Source: Polytrichum commune
Lineage: Eukaryota; Streptophyta; Polytrichopsida; Polytrichales; Polytrichaceae
DNA: 64,000 bases
Direction: 5' to 3'
Assembly: GCA_950295325.1 (NCBI GenBank)
Contig: OX485804.1
Span: 12,772,001 to 12,836,000 of the forward strand
The translations under genes were made by a program, and so were the position numbers. The stretch's first letter is position 1. The number at the start of each line of letters is the position of its first letter. Of the stretch, positions 13,001-24,504 are shown in pieces. The notes below the pieces were generated by a model. The model ran no database searches. It worked only from the letters and a program-made list of their open reading frames with translations, and was not told the DNA's origin.

Positions 13001-14378
13001 TCTGGGTTTAGGTGACTTGGTTGATGTCCATATTACAGAATATCAAATGCTTTGAAAATTTGATAATTGATGGGTAGAGGTTTCCAAGGACCATAGACCC
13101 TTGGCCCTTTGTTTCTCAGAGTAGGTCGCTTCCAGCCTACCTATCTTACAACTCTGCAAACCCTACACAGTGGAGGGAGTAGGGCTTGTAAAGGTTGAAA
13201 GGTGATCAGGTCATGCATGCTGTCTTGTTTTAAGTTTCTTTTGAGAAATTTTAATAGTTGATCCCACATGTTTGGATTTTTATATCTTAAAAATGCATAG
13301 GTAGAAGGTGAACTTTTAGGAACATAATGAATAAAAGATTGCACGAGGTGGCAACTTGAAGAACAACTAATGGGGCAATCAAAACTGGCTTAAGTTGGTT
13401 GAGCATGAACTGTTCAAGCTCATAAATTTGGGTATTGTGGATTTCTATTTTATTTTTTGTAGGGTGACGGACCTCACCAAGGAAGAACGCAGCCATTGAC
13501 AAGAGCCGAGCTTAAAATTGTTTATGAGCGCCTTGGGATGGACTTCTTACAATGTATCACACCACTTGCCATGTGCTTCCCGGAGGTAATTGAATTAAAT
13601 CACCTTATCATGTGTGTGCAGCCTGCATACCCATACTAGGGTGTTGTCTAGTTCAACACTATAAGTGCCAAATGCTAATTTCCACATTGGATTGACCACT
13701 CCATTGACCAATATGTGTCAAATATTTCTTTTCTTCCGATTTGTTTTATATGTAGATAGTGTCAAGAATCACACCAGACAACACCCTATGATATGGATTG
13801 CTATAAATTCTGCACACTTTTTGAAGTACAAGCTGCATCACTAGTGTATGCGTGGCATCCTCCCCTTTCAGCAAGTCTCGCAAAAAGGCCCTCCGAGATA
13901 TTCTCCCACACAAGTTAGATGGGCCTATAAGATGGCAAGGAAAGTGCAATTCATGTAACAGGATCATCATACCGCTGTCGTGTCCACCTATAATCCTCAC
14001 AACCTAGGCTGCCACTGTTGACGTGTCCAGTAATAAATTCTCTAACAGATTTTCTAGCTTGAAACGATGGACAAGGTGCGTTATTGGGACATGGATGTCA
14101 ATGTTGTGGGTTCATTTCCCCCTTTGCACTTTTGTTGTACTTGTCCCCTGAATTACTTGATGATTTGTGTGTGCAGCTTCCTTTATGGGCCAAGCAGCAG
14201 GCGTTGTCACTCCCAGCCGAGCTTGCACAAATGGTGAGCTTTAGGTTACTCATTCGATAGAGTGAGATAACCCACATCCGGTCATTCATCCAAGTGGAGA
14301 GCATTCCCATTCACACAAAGAGCATTTCAGGGTTAATCTCTGGTTTTTGTCCACGGCCAGGTCGGTTATGTCCCATAA
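10076..14378 (+). CDS. Unknown 267-aa protein, likely plastid- or mitochondrion-targeted, 8 exons
   Basis: Exons: 10076-10351, 11158-11259, 12449-12490, 12769-12936, 13463-13585, 14058-14075, 14177-14233, 14361-14378. Every junction is GT-AG, every intron is phase 0, and the joined frame stays open to TAA, which is strong internal support. The first 92 residues are rich in Ser, Thr, Arg and Ala and poor in acidic residues, like a transit peptide. Residues 93-267 form a mostly helical, soluble domain with phrases such as GLSDEDRQLNH, LQLVSLPFDSSSDHDFQ, ERLGMDFLQC and LPLWAKQQALSLPAELAQM. I do not recognise the family and propose no function. Exon 6 is only 18 bases. The link between exon 1 and exon 2 is the least certain; an exon could be missed between 11260 and 12448. 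A G-box promoter lies upstream. Confidence 0.6.
10666..10684. repeat. Run of 19 G in intron 1
   Basis: An uninterrupted G tract inside the first intron of the eight-exon gene. Comparable G or C runs of 10-13 bases occur at 4229, 7778, 23885, 39890 and 45961. Confidence 0.9.
11606..11655. repeat. (CT)n microsatellite in intron 2
   Basis: About 50 bases of near-perfect CT repeat with short C interruptions, within the second intron of the eight-exon gene. Confidence 0.85.
13639..13786. mobile_element. 148-bp MITE inside intron 5
   Basis: The ends GGGTGTTGTCTAGT and ACCAGACAACACCC are inverted repeats with one mismatch, flanked by TA on both sides (13637-13638, 13787-13788). There is no coding sequence. 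A TA duplication suggests a Tc1/mariner-related or Tourist-related MITE. It lies wholly within the fifth intron of the eight-exon gene, so the frame is unaffected. Confidence 0.7.
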
Positions 14379-16148
14379 CCGATGTCAGCAGGCGGATGGA
14401 TGTTGTTTTCACTCCTGCTACTATTGCAACTCATCATCCATTATCCTCCCACCATTACATGTTTCATATACTCGAATGCATCAGCCCATCATGATCAGTA
14501 CAAGAACGGGCTCAGCTTCACAACAGTGCACAAACACAGACGCTTCTTTTTCTTTTTTTCTTACATCAGTCCGAGGATCCAAGCATGGTGACAAAGAAGA
14601 AGAAGAAGAGGAATACTGCACATCCAAATACTGTTTGGGCTCATTAATTCCACATCCACATTATATGAGTTCTGTCCCAAATTTTGTAGTGCCAGCAGAT
14701 TTCGGCGACAAACGTCTTGCTGTTCCCCAATTAGAGCAATCTAGGAACACTATCACATCGCCGAGAATCTGCACCTGAGAGCTGTATATAATACTACAAT
14801 AGCCTGTCAGTTTTGAAACATCTTGGCAATACTCTATAATTGCCAGCTTCGATCAGGAACAATTTTCTGCTTCAAATAATGCAGAGAAATCCATGTATTG
14901 AAGTACTCGCATAGAAGTTGCCGATCAGTAAGGAGACAAAGGAGTGTAGGACGGAATTTTAGAGGACCAGTAGGTAGATCATCTCATGTATACAACCATT
15001 ATGATTCATGGTCCAGATGTAACCAACATGTTACAGAGAAGTTAATACAATTGATGAACGAGCCATATTGGCATTGCAAAATCCCAAAACTCATTGCCAA
15101 ATGCAAAGACCATAGTCCTTGGTCTACCTACCATCAAGTACTCATGTTGACTAAGAAGAAGTTTCCAGCCTTTGGCACATTGACCAATTTGCTTCTAATA
15201 CTTCATGTGGATAGGTGACATTTAATCGCAAGTGAGCAATACATTTAGCCATGTTTGGAAGACAATCCATGTGGTAGGTTACTGTGACATGATATTGAAC
15301 AAAAGTGGCTGACATATGAACCAAATTTGTACATTCACAATCTATGACCACAAATCCCTAGAATGGTGCCCAGTATTGTCAACAATTGTTTTAAGGTCAA
15401 ATAACTAAACTGCGCAACATTTGGGGGGTTTTACTGTCAAAGTAGGATAGAAGTTTGCAGATTCAGTGCCCAGAATCTATAAAAGGTGACAAAAAAACTC
15501 AGCTCAAGAATATCCTATAGAAATCTCAAATAGTTCTAAGGTTCTAGAAATCTGCAAATTCAGTGAGCAGAGTCCATATGCTCCTATGCTTCACAAAGCC
15601 CACCAAAATGACTTCAAAGCCCTTAATTCAATGACTTGCTTGGGACTGCACTCTGATTGGAGACTTGGACAATACAAACAATGAGAAAAATCACTTTTCC
15701 AGCTTTTACCTAGATTTTGAGACTATCCAAGTTTCACGCTCTTCAGCTTATTCTGCATTTTAAAATTTATGCAAAGCTGAAGTCACCAAGTTGATAGCAT
15801 TTCTTACACCATGAAGCTAGAAAGTTCAAGTGCTCTGTATGTAGGCTAAATTGGTGCACTACTTCATCTGAATTTGACCTTCCTCCTCACAGAAATGGAG
15901 GAAATGGGTTAATGACCATATTGGAAGGTGCAAGTATTATTCACAGTATCACTTGGGACAAGCACGTGCAAACATGGTTGAAGGCATGTCAAAAATAAAC
16001 TCATAGAATGTACGGATGTTCTTCCATGTAAATTGATACTTAAAGAATTAAGTGTTACTATTGTCTCAATTTGCATGTTGTGCAGTCCAATGAACCTTGA
16101 CCATGATCCTCTTTGGGTGCACATGTGAACCTTTAAACCTTATATGTG
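14379..16148. other. 3' flank of the eight-exon gene and intergenic DNA
   Basis: The first few hundred bases probably contain the 3' UTR, but I cannot place the poly(A) site. A 143-residue open frame at 14347-14778 overlaps the stop codon region and reads as chance sequence (Ser/His-rich, no motif). The rest is AT-rich without supported features. Confidence 0.4.
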
Positions 16149-16395
16149 CATAGTAACATATCTGTAATCCCCATTTTACTTTAACTTTTCTCAACACCAT
16201 GGTAAGGGCCATCATACGAAAGGCTATACTCTGCATTGATACAAATTTTGGTCTAAGTTTCCTTGAAAGGGTTGTCAAGAGTTGTGAGAAATATGTTTTG
16301 AGGACGACCCAAAATTTCTGGTACAATCATTAATCCTTGAAGATTGTTCAGAGGGTAACAATTACTAGTAAAATGGGGATTACAGATGTTGTATG
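16149..16395. mobile_element. MITE-like inverted repeat (about 247 bp)
   Basis: Arms near 16153-16181 and 16361-16390 are inverted copies (core CTGTAATCCCCATTTTACT in the left arm, its complement in the right) separated by about 180 bases. No coding frame lies between them. The target duplication is not obvious, so the exact ends are approximate. Confidence 0.5.
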
Positions 16396-17789
16396 TTTCA
16401 TGAAAGAAATATTGAATATAAAACGTTTAAAACACATTGGATTACTATCTCCAGATATAACAATCTCGATCGGTGATTGCAAGTGACACATTTTTGAAAT
16501 AAATAAATAAGACAATTGGAAAGATGTATATAAGTTTAGAATAAACATATTTCTAAAATTAAATATTCTAACCATGTACAGGTGACAATTATGAGATGTA
16601 AGTTGAGTCTTCTTAGTCCTCAAGGTCATAGTCTGACACATGGAACAGAGGAAGATTCCTGGAACCCGTAATTTGGTTCTGCAACAAATTTGACAACAAC
16701 CAATCTTTATCTTTGATCCTCAAACTGCATAGAATATGCCTGAGAAGCCTGAAGGTGTGAGATTGAATCCTGCAAACCATTCAAAGTGGTAAGAGTTGAA
16801 CGTGGTGGCCTGAAAGTCAAGAGATTGTTACCTACTGCAGTTGAGTCTCCATCTTATAAAATTTGTCAAGGCTTAAATCACTACAGTACGTACCTCATCA
16901 AATTAAAGGCTCCAATGAATTCATCACACCAAAAGATAAGGAAAGTTTGTCAGAATGGCATGTCAAAACAAGAATTACCAATCAATGTGGTCCTCTCTGA
17001 CATTACTGGCAGCACAATGAATGCACACATGCTTACACTGCAGGGAAGCAAACTTCCAACTAATTACTTATTACCTCGACAACTACTAACTTGTAGTGCA
17101 CCCAAAGTTGACCCTTTTCCACTACCAAACCTTACTAAACTTACATGAAGTTGCAAAGAAGATGCCGAGAAAGGAAGAAAACTTCCGGCAACTCTTTCTT
17201 CTCTTTAGTATGCGTACAGAAATAATGTGGGTGGACTATGTGTCATTTCAAGCATAGAGGTTGAAACTGGTAATAATTAGCTTCTAAGTAATGTGTATAG
17301 AATATGATTGGTTCAGTAAAAGGCATTATTCGGTTACTTTTTCTTAATCGGACACCTGTACTTGATTTACGTGTGGTTTGGTGAGGATCAAAGAACAAAC
17401 ACCATAGAGACACATGTTTAAAGGAGATTGGACTTCATCTTCAGTTTTCATTAACTACTCCACATGAAACAATAAACATAAATTGGGAGGACCTATGTAT
17501 TTAATTAAGGAATCATCAAACATGCACTTCTGATGATCATAACTAAAGAGATGTTTGCTTTTTCAATTCAATTTTTGTTGATGCTTCCATAGATTTGCTA
17601 ATGCAACACAAGTTTGCTTGTGTAAATCCAATTGGTAGAACATGAAAAAACAAACCGAATAAACACCCATATGCCTTAGTCACCCAAGACAAGTTGACAT
17701 ATCAATTTTGAGACAACGCCCACTTGGTCATGTTATTTGGGATTTTGGGGGATACATCCATCTGCCTTCAATAGTTGAAAGTTAAGCAG
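16396..17789. other. Intergenic DNA, dispersed-repeat remnants
   Basis: No gene is supported. A 120-residue open frame at 16786-17148 has no recognisable motif and no splice context that convinces. Sequence at 17330-17480 is a diverged copy of repeats near 2.5, 19.65 and 26.33 kb. Confidence 0.4.
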
Positions 17790-17791
17790 TA

Positions 17792-18017
17792 CATTGTTTT
17801 GTCTAATTAATGTGGGTGGGAAATTCAATGTGGAATTTAGTGTGGCCCACATTGATTTTATAGTACTCTCCTTGCCTTGAATTTTCATCCAAATATGCAG
17901 ACAAAAAAACCCACACTAATTTCTCACACTGGAAAGTACAGTAGGCCACTTCAAATCATAAAAAAAATTGTGGGTAATTGGGAATTAGTGTGACCCACAC
18001 TAATTAGACAAACAATG
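17792..18017. mobile_element. 226-bp MITE with TA target duplication
   Basis: The left end CATTGTTTTGTCTAATTA and the right end TAATTAGACAAACAATG are inverted copies (one indel) and the repeat continues inward through 'atgtgggt'. TA flanks both sides (17790-17791 and 18018-18019). There is no coding capacity. The TA duplication suggests a Tc1/mariner (Stowaway-type) origin, although the tip differs from the usual Stowaway CTCCCTCC. Confidence 0.75.
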
Positions 18018-18074
18018 TAGTTCTTGGCAATGACATATGAATAAATGATAAAATGGAAAAGTGTTATCTTATTA

Positions 18075-19250
18075 CACCGTTTATAATATTTAGTGTTACA
18101 TACACTATTGTGAAGGGCCTAAACTAGATGTCTAGAGATCAAAGTGTCACATTCACTAATTGTCAATATGATATTACTCGTCAACTTAAGTAACTTTCTT
18201 AACTAAAGAAATATTCACATTATGACAATTCATGTAGCGCATTAGGATACTTGAGATGATAATTTTGCATTTTAGTATGCAAGGAGAAAATATCCTTGAA
18301 CATACAACTGTCAAGTGTCATTTGTGTATAATTTATTCACTTTGTAGGCCATTGTGTAACATAGGCATGTGTCTCATAAAATCATTCAGCATACACATGC
18401 CAAGATATTAGTGGGCACACTTGAACGCCAAGTGTTATGAGGTGACACTCATAATGATGTTGTTGATCATTAGTGTAACGTAGAGCAAGCCCAGTGGTTC
18501 TTGGATTTGCAGTTGCATCCGGGAATGAAAAGTGGCCTCTGTCCAAGATGCAAATATAGACCCGAGTGGAATTGCCACTCATCCTGCATTGTTTTCTTCA
18601 TTAACTTTTGAAATTTCCTCTAAAATGATGGGTAATATTTTGAAGTCATGAACTTTAACCGGCTATTTCTCAAACTCGTCCGGTCCATTTGTGATGGTTA
18701 ATTTTTGGAAGTTTCAAACCTCAACCAATCATTTCTCAAACACATCCGGTTCATCTGTAACTAGTATTTTTCCTAAAGTCTCAAACCTCAACCAGTTATT
18801 CCTCAAACTCTGTAACTAGTAGTTTTCTTGAAGTCTCAAACCTCAAACGGTCATTTCTCAAACTCATCCGGATCATCTATAACTATTAATTTTTCTGAAG
18901 TCTCAAACCTCAACCAATTATTTCTCAAACTCAATTGCTTCATTTATAACTAGCTCATACTAGAGAAAAGTAGTAGGTCAAAGTTTAAAAAAATCTTGTC
19001 TTATTACATATAACCCTCCCTGCATATCTCTCACCTATGCATGGAATTCGAAGCTTCTTGCATCACTTTTCATCCGTGTTTGAATTACATGCTAGCAAGT
19101 GGACGGCTTCCTTGCATACACATCTGCATCACGGTGTAAAGTGCATTTGTAGATGCAGATGCAGGGTGAGTGGCCTTGCCCTTAGCATACGCCTCAAAAT
19201 AGGGTAAATAACACTATTACGCATGTAACATTAAATACCATAAACGGTGC
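18075..19250. repeat. Dispersed repeat family R2, copy 1, with insertion
   Basis: 18075-18480 aligns with 31505-31945 and 19186-19250 aligns with 31948-32015, both in the same orientation, with phrases such as 'aaactagatg', 'caaagtgtcac' and 'ctcaaaatagggtaaat' shared. Compared with the second copy, this one carries about 700 extra bases (18481-19185) which include the 65-bp minisatellite. There is no coding content. Confidence 0.7.
18635..18955. repeat. 65-bp minisatellite, five units
   Basis: Five head-to-tail units of about 56-67 bases share the core 'tctcaaacctcaaccagtta' followed by 'tttctcaaactcatccgg'. One unit is shortened by an internal deletion. Single diverged units also occur at 25945-26010 and, in reverse orientation, at 32085-32160. 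Confidence 0.85.
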
Positions 19251-19985
19251 AGTTGTGTTTCTAGACATTTTCACTTCAACTCCCACATTCAACACATTTG
19301 CAATGTGGATTCTTTGTCGGCAACCCACATCAAAAACCATTAAAGCGTTCAGGTGCAAAGTGGTACCATTTGCGAAACACCAAAAACCAACACATATTTT
19401 CATAAATTTGAAAGTATCGAGAAAAAAAATTAAAAATTAAAAATTAAAAATTAAAAAAAAAATCCAGCTCTATTCTTATTGTTCGCACAACTCAGAAGGC
19501 TCAAAGCCTCAAGCCCACACTAAGAAAAAGCCTGAGAATAGAGAATAATCCACCACAAACAACGTGTTTAGATTTAGAGACCAAGTCCGGACAAGGGATT
19601 AAATCACTTGAATCAAACGTGACAGCAACGGGCTTTCTGTGGTCATTCTTCTTAATCGGACACCTATATTTGAGTGGTATATTGCAAGGCTCTTAGTTAA
19701 GAAAGAAGAATTATAAAAACATATGTTATCTTGAGAGTGGACTATGAGCTCAAAAATTAGACACCATTCTGAGTTCAATTGCTAACACAATTGGGAGGAG
19801 CAATGTAATCACTTACAGAGAAAGAGGATGTTTTTCTTTCACCTCTTATAACTATTGCATCTCAACTCTAATTCCAAAACTTAAAAGATGATCTACGTGA
19901 TTCACAATTGCTAACTGGATGAGATTGTTCCTGAGTTGATCTAACAAGTAAAATTTTGTGTGGAGTTGGAGTGCACACAATAGGG
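19251..19985. other. Intergenic DNA with (TAAAAAT)n stretch
   Basis: A short run of 'aaaaattaaaaatt' occurs at 19425-19460. The part from 19635 to 19800 is a diverged copy of the repeat also seen near 26315-26480. No coding exon is supported. Confidence 0.45.
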
Positions 19986-20160
19986 CCGCATATCTCAAAT
20001 TACATAATATTACTTAGATGATGAGTTGTGTTCAAGGACTCAACAATAGATTCAAGAATAAAGACTCATGACATTGGAATCCCACTACTTCAAGTTGAAT
20101 GTGAAGTCAAGGCAGCTGAACACAACTCATCAGCTGAGTAATGTTATGTGAGACAAACGA
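19986..20160. mobile_element. Foldback element with 45-bp arms
   Basis: The left arm (about 19986-20036, ending 'gatgagttgtgttcaag') and right arm (about 20116-20160, 'ctgaacacaactcatcag') are inverted copies at roughly 80% identity. A partial third copy of the arm lies at 30085-30130. No coding sequence. Confidence 0.5.
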
Positions 20161-23100
20161 GTTTGGGAAAGCAAGGTTCACTAAGTTGACACCTGCTCTT
20201 CATCAGATTGCAGTATTTCAGTTATCAGATTGCAGTATTTCAATCATCAGAACAAGCAGAAATGTCCAAACTTTAGAGAATTTCCCTGCTGCCAGATTGA
20301 TTACTTCCCAAATCTAGAGAAGATTCGCATATTTAGGGTTTAGTAGTGAACTGAATAAGAATCGGGAATATTCATCAAATTATGCACTATTGCAGTATTC
20401 TGCATGGAGGAACAAATGGACAACGTGAGCCTCCTGTGAACTTAGAATATTCTCCTTCCGAATGATCTCTGAGAGGATGTCATTTCACTTATAAGTAGTT
20501 CTTAAAACAACAATTTGAGAGTGTAAATTTTTTCTAATTTAGACACAAATGGTAACAGTAGATTCCTTTCCATGTGCCCTTTCCAAGCACATTACCCCTC
20601 TTTGTGAATTCATAAAACATCAATTCATTAGGATCACAGGAAATGTATCAGACACGACTGTTCTCAAGGGAAGACTTACCACACTGGGCTAATCCTCTAT
20701 TACTATTCAATGTAGTACATATTGAAGTGAATCTGGTTCATTACTAGTTGCAAGTATATCTACCTAGTATTTCAATATACTGCTTCTGAAAAATATTTTA
20801 GCATCTTCAAACCAGGTTCTCGAGACACTGACCCCTCAACAACTGAACTGTATGAATTCAACAGGAGTATGGATACACCACAACTGCAAACTGATCATTC
20901 AACACAAGCTATTGAATTTTGGAGGAACGCATATACTAAAATATAGGCCACCCTGTACAAAATCAAACCACCAAAGTTTCTGAACAGATTGAAACTTGCA
21001 GCTGGAGTTCCGTTGCAGTCGATAGCCCAACTCCAAAACTTTCAACCCTTGATCGGTTTCCGCAAGCACAAGTCCATCCCTTTCCACCATAGAGTGCACA
21101 ATGAAATGCTCAAGAAACAGATGAATATTCACAGGTACTCAATTCAGGAAAACAAATATTTGTGGCTCGACCACATGAACCGATGAGATCTGCACTTACA
21201 GAATTAGTAGCTGACATAAATTCAAGCCCGACACGATCAATATAACGATTCAACTGGGCAGGCAATGATTACTATTTATTTTGAGAAAAAAAGTGTGAAG
21301 TTAAGATGAATCTGTACCCACCTGGATTGAGTTGAGGTGTGCTGGCGGCCTGCCTAACCCCATGTTTTCATAATGTGTTTCTGTTGTATAAGAAAGTGTT
21401 TTCACGGCTACTCACCCCAACATATGACAAGTTAACCAGCACACATGCTCCCAAAAACAGTACAGTTGAAGTCTACCACCTCTACCACCTCTTTTGCTGT
21501 ACATCTTTCTTCAAATGCCGTCTCCGAATGGGAGCATGCGTGATGGAAAAGTGGTCAAATTGTTTGGGACTAGTGACCAGAAAAAGCAGTTCTAATACCA
21601 CTGAAACACATTGCATACTGATGATGATGATCCAATAAGTTCATTATGACACAGGAAGATACTTCCAACCCCCAATTCTCAGCTCGGCATCTACATTCGG
21701 CTTCTTCCACCAATCATAAACCAATTTCAACTAAAACATCAACTAAATCTGCCAGGGGATACAGAGTTTGCTCTTGGATAACTAGAGATTGAGGATTAGG
21801 GTGGAGTGACACGGAGAAATATACCAGGACAATCTGATCAGTAGATGAAGAGTAAGTTGCATCTAGGGATTACTACTAAATTCTAAACCCTATCCAGATG
21901 CACCTCTACAACAAAGAATCAGCAATGAGAATCTGCACATGTGCCATCTGCGGTTGTTGCAAAGAGGAATCTAAGGATAAAATTAGTGCTCTACCACCAC
22001 TGCCACCAACTAATCCCCCACAATATTGTACTCAGAACAGAGCCAATACACCCACATACAAACAATTCCTGCCTACACAAGACCTCATCTGGCGGTGGCA
22101 CAAGACCTCAAACTGTCACACTAAAAGCTTATCCCTCTCTCCCTAGCTCCATCCCTCACAAGGCTCGCCCCTGCAGAGAGCACTAGAAGTGCAAGTCCAG
22201 GAGGCGAGCTGGAACTTCATACTGCTTCCCGATCCACAACTGAGTTAAGCTTAGAGTGTGGTGGGAAACTTAAGAACAAGTATGTAAGGAAGGGAAGATT
22301 CTGTATGAAGACTGACTGATTCTTCCCACTGGTTGCTCACTGTCCCGTTCTATTCTACCTTTTGCCACCACCACCTACCTGCCTACCTATACCATATGCT
22401 TGAGTGCCCTGAAAGCAAGGAGGTCACTCGGACAAAGAGAGCATCAGAGCTTGGCAAGGACAACCATATTCATGTGGGGTCCATGCCATAATCCTCCATG
22501 CCAAAGCTCTACACAACACATGAAGTTCACCAGTCTCACATAACTGTTCAAGTCACAACTGGTAGACCACAACAAGATGAAGCCCAGTTTTGCAAACTCA
22601 AACACCACCGCATATTCATGTGGGGTCCATGCCACCTTCATCCATGGCAAAGCTCTAGACTTAGCTAGGAACAACTCATGTCCCAGACCAGAACAGAACA
22701 GAACAGGACGCTTGTTCATCACCAGTCTTTCTTCCCAGATAAACTTCACAACTGGTCCCCAACTGGCGGACTGCAGGCTAAGTTAGCTAGCTGCTAGCTG
22801 CAAGCCTGAAGCTGGCCAAAGATGAAGCCTAGGATTGCAAACTGGAACACAATGCTGTGCCATAAGGGTTACCAAAGTGTGGGTTTGTTATATAGCATAT
22901 ATTTGTACGATATATGTCAACCTGAAAACCTGGGGAGAACCTTAAGAGGACTAGACCCTTTATAGGTAGAGGGGAGACCGCGCCTCGCCTCTGATGACGC
23001 AATGCTGTTCACGATGAGGGGAAGCAAAAAACTGTAACTCTTCACAAATTTCACCTCTGACATTGTCGCAGATCAAATGGACGAGAAGGATCCACATTTA

Positions 23101-24080
23101 TGGTGGTGCTGGTGGTGGTGAATTAATCACAAAGGCTCAACGGACATCAACACGACTTGTCTGTAAAAGGAGAGGCAACAACCTATTCTGACAATGCTGC
23201 ACAGGAAGCAGAGAAGGATTCTACGAGGCTACATTGAAAGATCTTTACCAAGGGTTAACTACCTGAGTAGCAACGAGACTTACAGCGACTTGGAAGTGCG
23301 GTACAGAACTCAAGACAGAGAGACAGAGAAAAATTCAAGAATTTTGCGAATTAGGAGTGATGGAAATGACGATAACTTACTTACACGCGTGATGCGGACA
23401 CCTGACTGGAGGGTTCAAACATCTGTAAATCCTGCAGATATGTAAGGGTTGCAAGGGTTATTTAAGTTACAGTGCGGATGCCTGCAGGATTCCCGGGAAA
23501 ATATGTAAGGGTTTGAGTCTACTACACGACTTCCATGAAATGGAAATTCCAAGGTTTCAGAAAACAGTTTGATGATGAAGCGTCTCTGACAGGCTGAGCA
23601 TGCGCGGATGGCACTCATGCCGGCAGTCACAATTACCAGCCTGGTAATAGTAACACCGATTTTGACACCCGAAAAGGGAGGTTCGGAAGCCGAGGAAAAT
23701 TCAAAGAATTTTTTTGCGAATCACGAGTTGGACTCAAAAGGACATACAGTAACTTACACGAGTGGTGAGGCGAGCCAATCTGTAGGTTGCAAGGATTCCA
23801 GGAGGTGGCCATTTCACCCAACGACGAAAGCCCTGGATGACATTGACAAGTATAGGCTCCCGATTGCATTTGTCCGATGTAATTGGGGGGGGGGTGGGGG
23901 GGGGGTTCAAAGGAACATGCCAATGGATATCCTCTTGGGCTTCTTCAAATCTCTGCGCAGTCTGATGGCAACCGTTCGCTCATCATGGAGATACGGATAT
24001 TTGCAGCAAAAGGCACTTGAGCCGAGTAACAAGGCACTGTGCCCCTATGTCAAGGAGGGGAGGGGGGGCAGCCTCCAAGG
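20161..24080. other. Intergenic DNA; possible unassigned transcripts
   Basis: I could not build a gene here. Weak candidates on the minus strand are a 77-residue frame at 20899-21132 and a 101-residue frame at 22444-22749. Downstream of a TATAAAG on the minus strand near 22963, the latter contains an imperfect direct repeat of about 55 bases (22463-22520 and 22610-22665). Two related short segments also occur near 23320-23390 and 23690-23770. A non-coding RNA or decayed gene is possible. Confidence 0.3.
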
Positions 24081-24504
24081 TATCACTCGCTGATGGCGTC
24101 TTCCTCTGCTCAACTCATAGCGTGCCTACACTTACTGGTGTGGGTGATCAGCGAACGGCTCCTACCAACACGGGTCATTTTTAACTCCCATTTGACCAGT
24201 GATAGCCACTGGATGTAATCTTTTACTGGAGGTCTGCACTAGGAAGTGTGGGTGGACTATCACTCGCTGATGGCGCCTTTCTCTGCTAAACTCAAAGCAT
24301 GCCCACACTTACTGGTGTGGGTGACCAACGAACGGTTCCTACTAGCACGAGCTACTTTATCTCCCGTTTGACCAATGATAGCCGCGGGATGTAATCTTTC
24401 ATTGGTGGTCTGCACCAGCAAGCGTGGACGGACTATCACTTGCTAATGGTGCCTTTCTTTGCTTAACTCACAGCGTGCCCACACTTATTGGTGTGGGTGA
24501 CTAG

